DNA of 11,561 bases. It comes from Victivallales bacterium (lineage in GTDB: Bacteria; Verrucomicrobiota; Lentisphaeria; Victivallales; JAADHT01). Positions 6,067-11,561 of this stretch are shown piece by piece. Position numbers and translations under genes: made by a program. The first letter of the stretch is position 1. The number at the start of each line of letters is the position of its first letter. Location of the stretch: positions 1-11,561 of the forward strand of contig JAFGFR010000132.1 in assembly GCA_016930955.1 (NCBI GenBank). Reading direction: 5' to 3'. The notes under the pieces are model-generated. The model did not search any database, was not told the origin of the DNA, and worked only from the letters and a program-made list of their open reading frames with translations.

Positions 6067-6843
6067 ATGACAACAGATCCGTGGATAAATTCGTTCAAGG
6101 AGGCCTGGGGGATGCTGGTGGATGTCCCCCTGCCTGGTTTCCTTGGCTCTGTGTCCGACACGGATAGAGATGGACGGGAGATCCCGGCATGCTTCCCGAT
6201 TGTCGGGGCGGCGCTGGGGCTCGTCGCCTACTGCTGCTCATGGATTTTGTTTGCCCTTCTCCCTGCCAGAACTGCGGTGGCGATGGTAGGCTCAGTAGGC
6301 TTGGTGTTGTTGCTGGAGATCACGATTTCCGGGGGGAATTTGGCAGTGCTGTCCAACATTATCAGCCTCAGCGGCAACAAATCCCGGGACGGCGAGCATG
6401 TCCTAGGCTCGAGTTTCAGCTCAGCACAGATGATCTATCTCTCGCTCTACCTTCTGAAGATATTCTCCTTCGCCCTTCTCCTGCTCTACGACAGGACATC
6501 ATGGCTTGTCATCGCATATACGATGTCGTATCTCGTGAGGTCTCAGCTTGCGATTTCCGTGTGTGGAGGGGGCTCTGAGGCCCTCATACCGGTGAGGAAG
6601 GAGAAATATGCAGTCAAACTGCCTTGGATCATAGCCTTGGTGATATCTTTTGTTGTCGCGGGTTTTCACTTCTTCCCTGCGGTGGTGTTTGTGGCGGTGG
6701 CAGCATATTTCATGATATTCTGGCTGAAGAAGATGGTCGTGGATAAATTCGGCACGATGACATCCGAGCTTGTCGGCGCGGGAGGTGCGCTTTCGGAGAT
6801 CGTATTTTTGCTGATCGGGGTGATGCTTCTGGTCAGGAACTGA
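6067..6843 (+). CDS. CobS-like integral membrane protein (divergent adenosylcobinamide-GDP ribazoletransferase family)
   Basis: This 258-residue polytopic protein has about six or seven hydrophobic segments (roughly 43-63, 70-87, 124-141, 146-163, 186-220, 240-256). It resembles CobS, the inner-membrane enzyme that joins adenosylcobinamide-GDP to alpha-ribazole in B12 synthesis. Similarity lies in CFPIVGAALGLVAY (42-55) and the C-terminal TSELVGAGGALSEIVFLL (232-249). CobS proteins normally carry an acidic HxDGLADxxDG motif after the first helices; the matching place here reads ISGGNLAVLSNIISLSG (87-103) and has no aspartates. It may therefore be an inactive or repurposed paralog. No other cobalamin gene is nearby. 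It has its own promoter and no ribosome site. Family membership is moderate; B12 function is doubtful. Confidence 0.55.
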   Translation: MTTDPWINSFKEAWGMLVDVPLPGFLGSVSDTDRDGREIPACFPIVGAALGLVAYCCSWILFALLPARTAVAMVGSVGLVLLLEITISGGNLAVLSNIISLSGNKSRDGEHVLGSSFSSAQMIYLSLYLLKIFSFALLLLYDRTSWLVIAYTMSYLVRSQLAISVCGGGSEALIPVRKEKYAVKLPWIIALVISFVVAGFHFFPAVVFVAVAAYFMIFWLKKMVVDKFGTMTSELVGAGGALSEIVFLLIGVMLLVRN

Positions 6844-6898
6844 ACGGCAAGAAACTAAGAATCACTGACGGACCGTAACCTTACTGAAGATTATAGAT

Positions 6899-7903
6899 AT
6901 GGCGCAAATCACCGATTCAAAGCTTTATCCGATGTATTTCAAGCCGATATACAAGCGTATAATGTGGGGTGGTGATTTGATGACGAGGCATCTTGGGAGG
7001 AGGCTTCCTTCGGGACGCGACCCGATAGCCGAGTCATGGGAGCTTTGCGACCGGGAAGGCGACGAAAGTGTGATAGCCAACGGCGAGATGAAAGGGCGGA
7101 CAATCAGCTCCTTGCTCAAGGATAACGGCAGGCAGGTGGTCGGCAACAGCTTTGCAAAGGGATCCAGATTCCCCCTGCTCGTGAAGATCATTGATGCCGG
7201 CAAACGCCTTTCACTCCAGGTGCATCCTGACGAGGAGGCCTGCAGGCAGCTTCCCGGGGCCGAGCCCAAGACGGAGATGTGGTACGTGCTTGCAGCAGAG
7301 CCACATGCCAAGATCTTTGCAGGTTTGGGGCGGCATTGCACGATGAGGCGGTTTATAGACAGCATCGGGTCCGATGCTGTCGAGGCCTGCCTGCAGACAT
7401 TCCAATCCGTGCCCGGTGACGCATATTTCATCAACTCGGGAAGAGTCCATGCGATTGACGGGGGCAACCTTATCCTCGAGGTGCAGCAGAACAGCAACAC
7501 GACTTACAGGATAAGTGACTGGGGCCGGGAGGACGACAACGGCAAGTCGCGTGAGCTGCATGTGGACAAGGCTCTGAGTTGCATACATTTTGGTGACAGG
7601 AGCTCGCCGAGGGTTCCCGGGGTCTCCGGCAAGGCGGCCTACAACAGGCGTTTCCCCCTTGTCAACCGGTGCCAGTTCTTCAATGTTGATTCACTGGTTT
7701 TGGTCGAGGATTGGAGCGACAGCACCGACGGGACGAGTTTCCATCTCCTTGCTGCAGCAGACCATCCTGTCTCAATCGAGGGTCATGACGGCAAAAGAAC
7801 TTCGCTGCCGCCGGGAAGGACATGCCTCGTGCCGGCAGCCTACGGGAAATACTCGATAAGGCTCGAAGGCAAGGAAGCCACTGTAGTCAAAACAACATTG
7901 TAA
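6899..7903 (+). CDS. manA: Class I mannose-6-phosphate isomerase
   Basis: The enzyme interconverts fructose-6-phosphate and mannose-6-phosphate with one zinc ion. At 334 residues it belongs to the short, B. subtilis ManA-like class I type. Zinc ligands are visible as Gln107 and His109 in LSLQVHPDEE, Glu126 in KTEMWYVL and His184 in GRVHAIDGGNLILEVQQNSN; the catalytic Arg region is TTYRISDWGR (201-210). The N-terminus has the usual PIYKRIMWGG followed by PIAESWELCD. ATG 6899 is taken as the start; no good Shine-Dalgarno is seen, and an ATG at 6932 (MYFKPIYK) is possible. It lies 55 bp after the CobS-like gene. Together with the phosphomannomutase downstream it makes mannose-1-phosphate for GDP-mannose. 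Confidence 0.92.
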   Translation: MAQITDSKLYPMYFKPIYKRIMWGGDLMTRHLGRRLPSGRDPIAESWELCDREGDESVIANGEMKGRTISSLLKDNGRQVVGNSFAKGSRFPLLVKIIDAGKRLSLQVHPDEEACRQLPGAEPKTEMWYVLAAEPHAKIFAGLGRHCTMRRFIDSIGSDAVEACLQTFQSVPGDAYFINSGRVHAIDGGNLILEVQQNSNTTYRISDWGREDDNGKSRELHVDKALSCIHFGDRSSPRVPGVSGKAAYNRRFPLVNRCQFFNVDSLVLVEDWSDSTDGTSFHLLAAADHPVSIEGHDGKRTSLPPGRTCLVPAAYGKYSIRLEGKEATVVKTTL

Positions 7904-7913
7904 GGGTTTTCGG

Positions 7914-8324
7914 ATGAATGAACTGAACTGTCCCAGATGTGAAGACATCAAGCTTATCAGGAAGAATTTCGAGGGCACCCCGGTGGAACTCTGCGAGGAG
8001 TGCGGCGGCATCTGGCTGAACAAGGGCGATCTGAACAAAATCGCTCACCCCATCTCGGGAGATATCGAATATTGCTCCCAGGAGAACCCCGGCAGGAAAG
8101 GCCCCTCCACCCTCGAATGCCCGGTATGCAAGGGAGTGCAGCTTGCCAGGGCCAACTTCATCGAGTTCTCCGACATCATGCTCGATGTATGCCCCGAATG
8201 CCATGGCATCTGGCTGGACAAGGGCGAGCTCGAAGCCATAAATGCCGAGATTGACGCGCTTGCCAAAATCCCGGAGTCCTGGGATCACAGGGTTATGGCC
8301 TTCATCTCCAAACTTCCCTTCTAG
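7914..8324 (+). CDS. Tandem zf-TFIIB zinc-ribbon protein
   Basis: This 136-residue protein is built from two copies of a zf-TFIIB-like zinc ribbon. Copy 1 has Cys6-Pro-Arg-Cys9 and Cys27-Glu-Glu-Cys30 followed by GGIWLNKGDL. Copy 2 has Cys69-Pro-Val-Cys72 and Cys93-Pro-Glu-Cys96 followed by HGIWLDKGELEAI. Spacing is alike in the two halves, so an internal duplication is clear. The C-terminal tail is about 25 residues without motifs. The family is common in bacteria and of unknown role; metal or nucleic-acid binding is plausible. AAGGG at 7902-7906 serves the ATG at 7914, 10 bp after the isomerase stop, so it is very likely in the same operon. Confidence 0.85.
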   Translation: MNELNCPRCEDIKLIRKNFEGTPVELCEECGGIWLNKGDLNKIAHPISGDIEYCSQENPGRKGPSTLECPVCKGVQLARANFIEFSDIMLDVCPECHGIWLDKGELEAINAEIDALAKIPESWDHRVMAFISKLPF

Positions 8325-8350
8325 CCCGTTCCTCCTGCAGCAATCGGGCT
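8323..8350. other. Short hairpin after the zinc-ribbon gene
   Basis: AGCCCG (8323-8328) and CGGGCT (8345-8350) form a perfect 6-bp stem with a 16-nt loop. The arm begins inside the stop codon. No T-run follows, so termination is uncertain. Confidence 0.3.
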
Positions 8351-8364
8351 AATGCCCAGATGGC

Positions 8365-9231
8365 ATGACAATTATGAGCAATATTTCAGAGAGTGTCTTT
8401 AGCTTTGACAGCTGCGGCTTGCGGCTTTTTGGTGTGTTTTGCGAGCCTTTCGAGAGGCGAAGCACGCTTGCTTTGGTATTTCTTCATGGCTGGGGTTCCT
8501 ACCGGATCGGGCCGCACAGGATTTTCGTCGACATGGCACGCGCATTTGCGGGAAATGGCTTTGTCAGTTTGCGGTTTGATTTCCGCGGCCGTGGCGAAAG
8601 CGAGGGGGAAAGCGACAAGATCACACTTCTGGACATGATAACCGATGCGCACAAAGCGGTGGAGGAAGCCACGCGCATCCCGGGGATAGACGGGGCAGTC
8701 CTGGTTGGACTGTGCTCCGGAGCCGAGGTGGCTGCGGGTGTCGCCGCGACTAACCCGAAGGTCAGGGCGGCAATATTGCTTTCAGCCCCGTTGCTCGGAC
8801 GCCAGGACGGAGCAAATGAAAAAATCTCGCAAAACACAGACATGGCCAAAAACTATCTCAGAAAGCTTTTCCTAAGGGGCACATGGAGGAAGATCGTTTC
8901 AGCCGGGGTGGACTACAAGACGGTTTTCAGGATACTTCTCGGCAGGACATTTAATGGCAGAGTCATGGACAAGAATCCCGGGAACGTGAAGGAGCAGGAA
9001 CTTGCCGCGAAATTCGCAGATTTCCAGGGGCGGTGTCTTTTCGTCTACGGCGGCAATGACCCTATGTTGCCGCGATCAGAACACGGGTACAGGCAGCTTT
9101 GCTCGGGGAATATAAATGCGACATTCCGCACAATCCCCGAGGCCAACCACAACTACCATTCCGCCAAATGGGAAAAAGAGCTGATCGACATCATCTCCGA
9201 ATGGCTCGACAACAAAAAAACAAGCAAATAA
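8365..9231 (+). CDS. Alpha/beta hydrolase with Cys-type nucleophile elbow
   Basis: This 288-residue soluble alpha/beta-fold hydrolase has no signal peptide. Key sites are the oxyanion strand VFLHGWGSYRIGPHR (38-52), RFDFRGRGESEGE (70-82), the nucleophile elbow GLCSG (115-119), the acid in YGGNDPMLP (Asp232) and a histidine in EANHNYHS (His262 or 265). In GxSxG numbering the nucleophile position is Cys117, as in dienelactone hydrolases and in the hydrolases encoded with exosortase systems, which also share the HGWG and DFRGRGES wording. No exosortase or PEP-CTERM gene is in the window. The substrate is unknown. An in-frame ATG at 8374 is an alternative start; neither has a clear ribosome site. 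It sits 40 bp after the zinc-ribbon gene. Confidence 0.8.
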   Translation: MTIMSNISESVFSFDSCGLRLFGVFCEPFERRSTLALVFLHGWGSYRIGPHRIFVDMARAFAGNGFVSLRFDFRGRGESEGESDKITLLDMITDAHKAVEEATRIPGIDGAVLVGLCSGAEVAAGVAATNPKVRAAILLSAPLLGRQDGANEKISQNTDMAKNYLRKLFLRGTWRKIVSAGVDYKTVFRILLGRTFNGRVMDKNPGNVKEQELAAKFADFQGRCLFVYGGNDPMLPRSEHGYRQLCSGNINATFRTIPEANHNYHSAKWEKELIDIISEWLDNKKTSK

Positions 9232-9249
9232 AGCTCCCCGCATTTGCTT
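9222..9249. terminator. Candidate terminator hairpin after the hydrolase gene
   Basis: AAGCAAAT (9222-9229) and ATTTGCTT (9242-9249) form a perfect 8-bp inverted repeat with a 12-nt loop. It is preceded by an A-run and followed by AATTTAAAAATCTT. It spans the hydrolase stop codon. The stem is AT-rich and the T-tract poor, so any terminator would be weak. Confidence 0.35.
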
Positions 9250-9311
9250 AATTTAAAAATCTTGGTAGATTCATTTTCAGGAGCCAATTGCTGGACATAT
9301 CTAAATTCGAC

Positions 9312-9317
9312 AGGAGG
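9312..9317 (+). promoter_or_regulatory. Ribosome binding site that fixes the phosphomannomutase start
   Basis: AGGAGG lies 4 nt before the ATG at 9322. It shows that the in-frame codons upstream of 9322 are not part of the protein. Confidence 0.75.
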
Positions 9318-9321
9318 CATC

Positions 9322-10638
9322 ATGGCCGGGATTTACAAGGCTTACGACATTAGGGGAATCTATCCGACCGAGCTGGACGAGGCGACAGCGGAGAAGATAG
9401 GGCGTGCCTTCGTGCATTTTTTGAAGGCCCGCAAGGTCGTTGTCGGGAGAGACATGAGGCCTCATTCCACGCCGATATTCGCCGCGCTGGCGAAAGGGAT
9501 CACGGAACAGGGGGCCGATCTGATAGACCTTGGCATGTGCTCCACGCCGATGTCGTATCACGCGAACGGTCTGCTGAAGGCCGACGGCAGCATCATCATA
9601 ACCGCGTCGCACAACCCTGCGGAATGGAACGGGTTCAAGCTTTGCAGGGAAAACGCCATACCCATCGGCGGCAACACCGGCATACAGGAGATCAGGGATA
9701 TAGTCGAGATCTGCGGCTGGGGAGTCCCGGAGCGAGTCGGATCAGTAACACAATACGATGTATCAGCCGAGTATGGTAAATTCCTGCGCGACCATGCACG
9801 CATGAACCGCAAACTCAGGGTCGTCGTGGACTACGCCAATGCGATGGGATCCTTCGAGATAGCCGGGATAGAGGACCTTTTCGACATCATCCCGATGTAC
9901 AAGGAGCTCGATGGGACATTCCCGAACCATGAGGCCAACCCTCTGAAGCTTGATACGCTGGCGGCGCTTTGCGCGAAGGTCAGCGAGACCGGCGCTGACT
10001 TCGGGGCAGGCTTCGACGGCGATGCCGACCGCTGCGGATTCGTGGACAACGAGGGGAATATCATACCCATGGATCTGTTCGGGGCATTGATAGCCCAGGA
10101 CATACTCGCCTCGGGGCCGGCGACGATTCTCTACGATTTGAGAAGCAGCCGCGCAGTGAAAGAGTGCATCGAGCAAAACGGCGGCAAGGCCGTCATGTCC
10201 CGTGTCGGGCACGCATTCATCAAGGCGCAGATGCGCGAGCACGACGCAGTGTTCGCTGGAGAGCTTTCAGGACATTATTACTTCCGTGAGAACTACACTG
10301 CAGAGTCTCAAGGCCTCGCATTCATCATGCTTGCCAATCTGCTTTGCAAGACATCGAGGAGCGCGAGCGAGCTTGTCAGGCCGCTGAGGAAATATTGCTC
10401 CAGCGGGGAGATAAACTCCAAGGTCCCCGACGTGGCACCCATTCTCGATGAGCTGAAAAACAGATATTCCGACGGGAATATGTACGAGCTGGACGGCATA
10501 TCCTCGGAATACGACGACTGGTGGTTCAACGTCAGGGCTTCGAACACCGAGCCGTTGCTCAGGCTGATAGTCGAGGCAAACGACCGACAGACGATGGAAG
10601 CCAAGCGCGACGAGCTGCTCGCAATCATCAGGAAATGA
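9322..10638 (+). CDS. manB: Phosphomannomutase/phosphoglucomutase
   Basis: An alpha-D-phosphohexomutase that converts mannose-6-phosphate to mannose-1-phosphate (and probably the glucose pair) through a phosphoserine. At 438 residues it is close to the usual length (about 455). The four signature loops are present: AYDIRG (7-12), the phosphoserine loop TASHNP (94-99, Ser96), metal-binding DGDADR (232-237) with three aspartates, and sugar-binding GELSGHYYF (313-321). The phosphate-binding RASNTEPLLRL lies at 405-415. The start at 9322 is set by AGGAGG; the family N-terminus (AYDIRG near residue 7) agrees. It follows the hydrolase by 90 bp and overlaps queC by 4 bp (ATGA). With the mannose-6-phosphate isomerase 1.4 kb upstream it supplies GDP-mannose synthesis. 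PMM versus PGM specificity cannot be told from sequence. Confidence 0.93.
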   Translation: MAGIYKAYDIRGIYPTELDEATAEKIGRAFVHFLKARKVVVGRDMRPHSTPIFAALAKGITEQGADLIDLGMCSTPMSYHANGLLKADGSIIITASHNPAEWNGFKLCRENAIPIGGNTGIQEIRDIVEICGWGVPERVGSVTQYDVSAEYGKFLRDHARMNRKLRVVVDYANAMGSFEIAGIEDLFDIIPMYKELDGTFPNHEANPLKLDTLAALCAKVSETGADFGAGFDGDADRCGFVDNEGNIIPMDLFGALIAQDILASGPATILYDLRSSRAVKECIEQNGGKAVMSRVGHAFIKAQMREHDAVFAGELSGHYYFRENYTAESQGLAFIMLANLLCKTSRSASELVRPLRKYCSSGEINSKVPDVAPILDELKNRYSDGNMYELDGISSEYDDWWFNVRASNTEPLLRLIVEANDRQTMEAKRDELLAIIRK

Positions 10639-11318
10639 CCCGCGAACACAGGAAAGCTGTCGTGCTGGTCAGCGGGGGGCTGGACTCGGCGACAACCCTG
10701 GCCGTGGCAAAATCCAAAGGCTTCGAATGCCACGCAATGACCTTCGACTACGGCCAGAGGCACAAGATCGAGCTCCAAGCTGCAAGAAGGGTCTGCCGCG
10801 CAATCGGCGTGCTCGAGCATATCGTGGTGAAGATAGACCTCAGGAAGTGGGGCGGCTCGGCCCTTACCTCCGACAAAATACCCGTCCCGGACTTCGACCC
10901 GAATATGAAATCCATCCCCCTGACCTACGTCCCCGCAAGAAACATGATCTTCCTTTCATTCGCCCTCGGATGGGCAGAGACTCTCGGGGCAAGCAACATA
11001 TTCATCGGCGTGAACAGCATGGACTACTCCGGCTACCCCGACTGCAGGCCGGAGTTCATCAAAGCCTTCCAAAACTGCGCCAGACTCGGGACAAAGGCCG
11101 CCGACCAGAACACCAGAATAAAAATCCATGCACCACTCCAGAACCTCGACAAAGCCTCCATCATCAAGCTCGGTGCCTCCATGGGTGTGGACTTCGCCAA
11201 CACCCACAGTTGCTACAACCCCTCCACGGAAGGCAGGCCTTGCGGCAGGTGCGACAGCTGCGAAATCCGCAGAAAAGGATTCCTCTCCGCCAAAATGGAC
11301 GACCCTGCCAAGATTTAG
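10635..11318 (+). CDS. queC: 7-cyano-7-deazaguanine synthase QueC
   Basis: QueC converts 7-carboxy-7-deazaguanine to preQ0 with ATP and ammonia, in queuosine tRNA-modification synthesis. The 227-residue protein has the PP-loop SGGLDS (13-18), AMTFDYGQRHKIEL (34-47), TYVPARNMIFLS (97-108), GVNSMDYSGYPDCRPEF (125-141) and the zinc cysteines Cys193, Cys203, Cys206 and Cys209 in the ASMGVDFANTHSCYNP...CGRCDSC tail. The ATG at 10635 overlaps the phosphomannomutase stop (ATGA), so translation is coupled. An in-frame upstream extension to 10521 would only read phosphomannomutase DNA. The C-terminus DDPAKI matches the family's usual end, so the gene is intact. No queD, queE or queF is in the window. 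Confidence 0.94.
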   Translation: MTREHRKAVVLVSGGLDSATTLAVAKSKGFECHAMTFDYGQRHKIELQAARRVCRAIGVLEHIVVKIDLRKWGGSALTSDKIPVPDFDPNMKSIPLTYVPARNMIFLSFALGWAETLGASNIFIGVNSMDYSGYPDCRPEFIKAFQNCARLGTKAADQNTRIKIHAPLQNLDKASIIKLGASMGVDFANTHSCYNPSTEGRPCGRCDSCEIRRKGFLSAKMDDPAKI

Positions 11319-11481
11319 GGCGCTTCAGCAGAAATACGGAGATTTTTACAAGACGGGACTGATCGAATGCTGGATCGCAAACGAGGAGAAGGAGGGCTAC
11401 TGCGGAAAGTTCCTCTTTGTCTTCGACGGACAGCACTGCCCCATGCACAGGCACAAGGGCAAGCATGAGACATTATCCTAA
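11305..11481 (+). pseudogene. Cupin-domain gene remnant (both ends missing)
   Basis: From about 11308 to 11472 a frame offset from queC reads PRFRALQQKYGDFYKTGLIECWIANEEKEGYCGKFLF and on to DGQHCPMHRHKGKHET, then LS and a stop at 11479-11481. This looks like the first half of a cupin sugar-isomerase-type protein (D-lyxose isomerase-like), with the metal-binding HRHxxKHE motif present. A cupin would go on with hydrophobic strands (FFV-type) for another 60 or more residues, but here it stops directly after HET, where the 20-bp repeat begins. No ATG, GTG or TTG start lies in frame between the queC zinc motif and this segment; CTG at 11305 is the only near-cognate codon. I read it as a decayed fragment. 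A non-canonical start or frameshift read is possible. Confidence 0.55.
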
Positions 11482-11494
11482 ATAAAGCAGTTGC
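11475..11494. repeat. 20-bp interspersed repeat, copy B (cupin truncation point)
   Basis: ATCCTAAATAAAGCAGTTGC matches 5920-5939 at 19 of 20 positions. It starts right after the conserved HET codons of the cupin remnant and supplies its stop codon. Confidence 0.7.
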
Positions 11495-11559
11495 TGCAGT
11501 GTGCCGTGGATCTATTCTTATTTTGAGTGACACTGTAGTAACTACTGCGAACTCAAAAT
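11486..11559. repeat. Nested imperfect inverted repeats at the right edge
   Basis: The arm at 11486-11502 (AGCAGTTGCTGCAGTGT) is complementary to 11530-11546 (ACACTGTAGTAACTACT), with 16 of 17 pairs if two G-U pairs are allowed. A second pair, ATTTTGAGT (11520-11528) and ACTCAAAAT (11551-11559), is perfect over 9 bp and interleaves with the first. No gene is visible from 11482 to the window end. Confidence 0.5.
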
Positions 11560-11561
11560 GA

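Noticed and set aside
9244..9321. N-terminal extension of the phosphomannomutase by 26 residues
   Set aside because: The AGGAGG site 4 nt before 9322 and the family position of AYDIRG both set the start at 9322.
10521..10634. N-terminal extension of QueC into the phosphomannomutase gene
   Set aside because: Those codons overlap conserved phosphomannomutase sequence in another frame; ATG 10635 gives the normal QueC N-terminus leading into SGGLDS.
11475..11561. Integron attC site at the right edge
   Set aside because: The inverted repeats look similar in style, but the GTTRRRY/RYYYAAC core sites are missing and no integrase is in view.

Overview
The window is an ordinary gene-dense bacterial chromosome segment with housekeeping genes on both strands and moderately high GC. 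The organism is a diderm: a LolA-type periplasmic lipoprotein carrier sits directly behind ftsY. A stand-alone EboE-type TIM-barrel gene, an accC/Asp23-family pairing outside an obviously Firmicute setting, and a degenerate TCGAAA-type hexamer tract in an intergenic region make me lean towards the PVC group (Lentisphaerota, Kiritimatiellota or Verrucomicrobiota). That placement is inference; no rRNA or marker phylogeny is available here.

Layout. Positions 1-1253 hold the 3' part of accC (biotin carboxylase, open at the left edge). It is followed by an Asp23/YqhY-family gene (1314-1751) and, from a possible promoter of its own, a membrane-anchored AmaP-like gene (1826-2299). A convergent minus-strand pair follows: eboE (3959-2787) overlaps trmL (2815-2366), the tRNA wobble 2'-O-methyltransferase. 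Positions 3960-4311 are non-coding and carry an inverted-repeat element and a long GC-rich hairpin. The rest is all plus strand: ftsY, overlapped by a lolA-like gene; an intergenic module with two short repeats and a hexamer tract; a CobS-like membrane protein that seems to lack the family's acidic catalytic motif; class I mannose-6-phosphate isomerase; a double zinc-ribbon (zf-TFIIB) protein; an alpha/beta hydrolase with a Cys-type nucleophile elbow; phosphomannomutase/phosphoglucomutase; queC; and a remnant of a cupin gene that runs into repeat-like DNA at the right edge.

How the genes fit together. accC plus the Asp23 gene recall the B. subtilis accB-accC-yqhY operon, a link to fatty-acid synthesis. 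ftsY and lolA both serve membrane and envelope biogenesis. The mannose-6-phosphate isomerase and the phosphomannomutase together convert fructose-6-P to mannose-1-P for GDP-mannose and glycan synthesis. queC (preQ0 pathway) is translationally coupled to the phosphomannomutase, although the functions are unrelated.

I found no defence system, prophage, transposase, tRNA, rRNA or CRISPR array. The most unusual signal is a small interspersed repeat system. A 20-bp sequence occurs exactly at the 3' ends of both the lolA-like gene and the cupin remnant, and both proteins appear truncated there. A second, 21-bp repeat family (GAGCC...TTTCAAAA type) occurs three times, including as an inverted pair upstream of ftsY.
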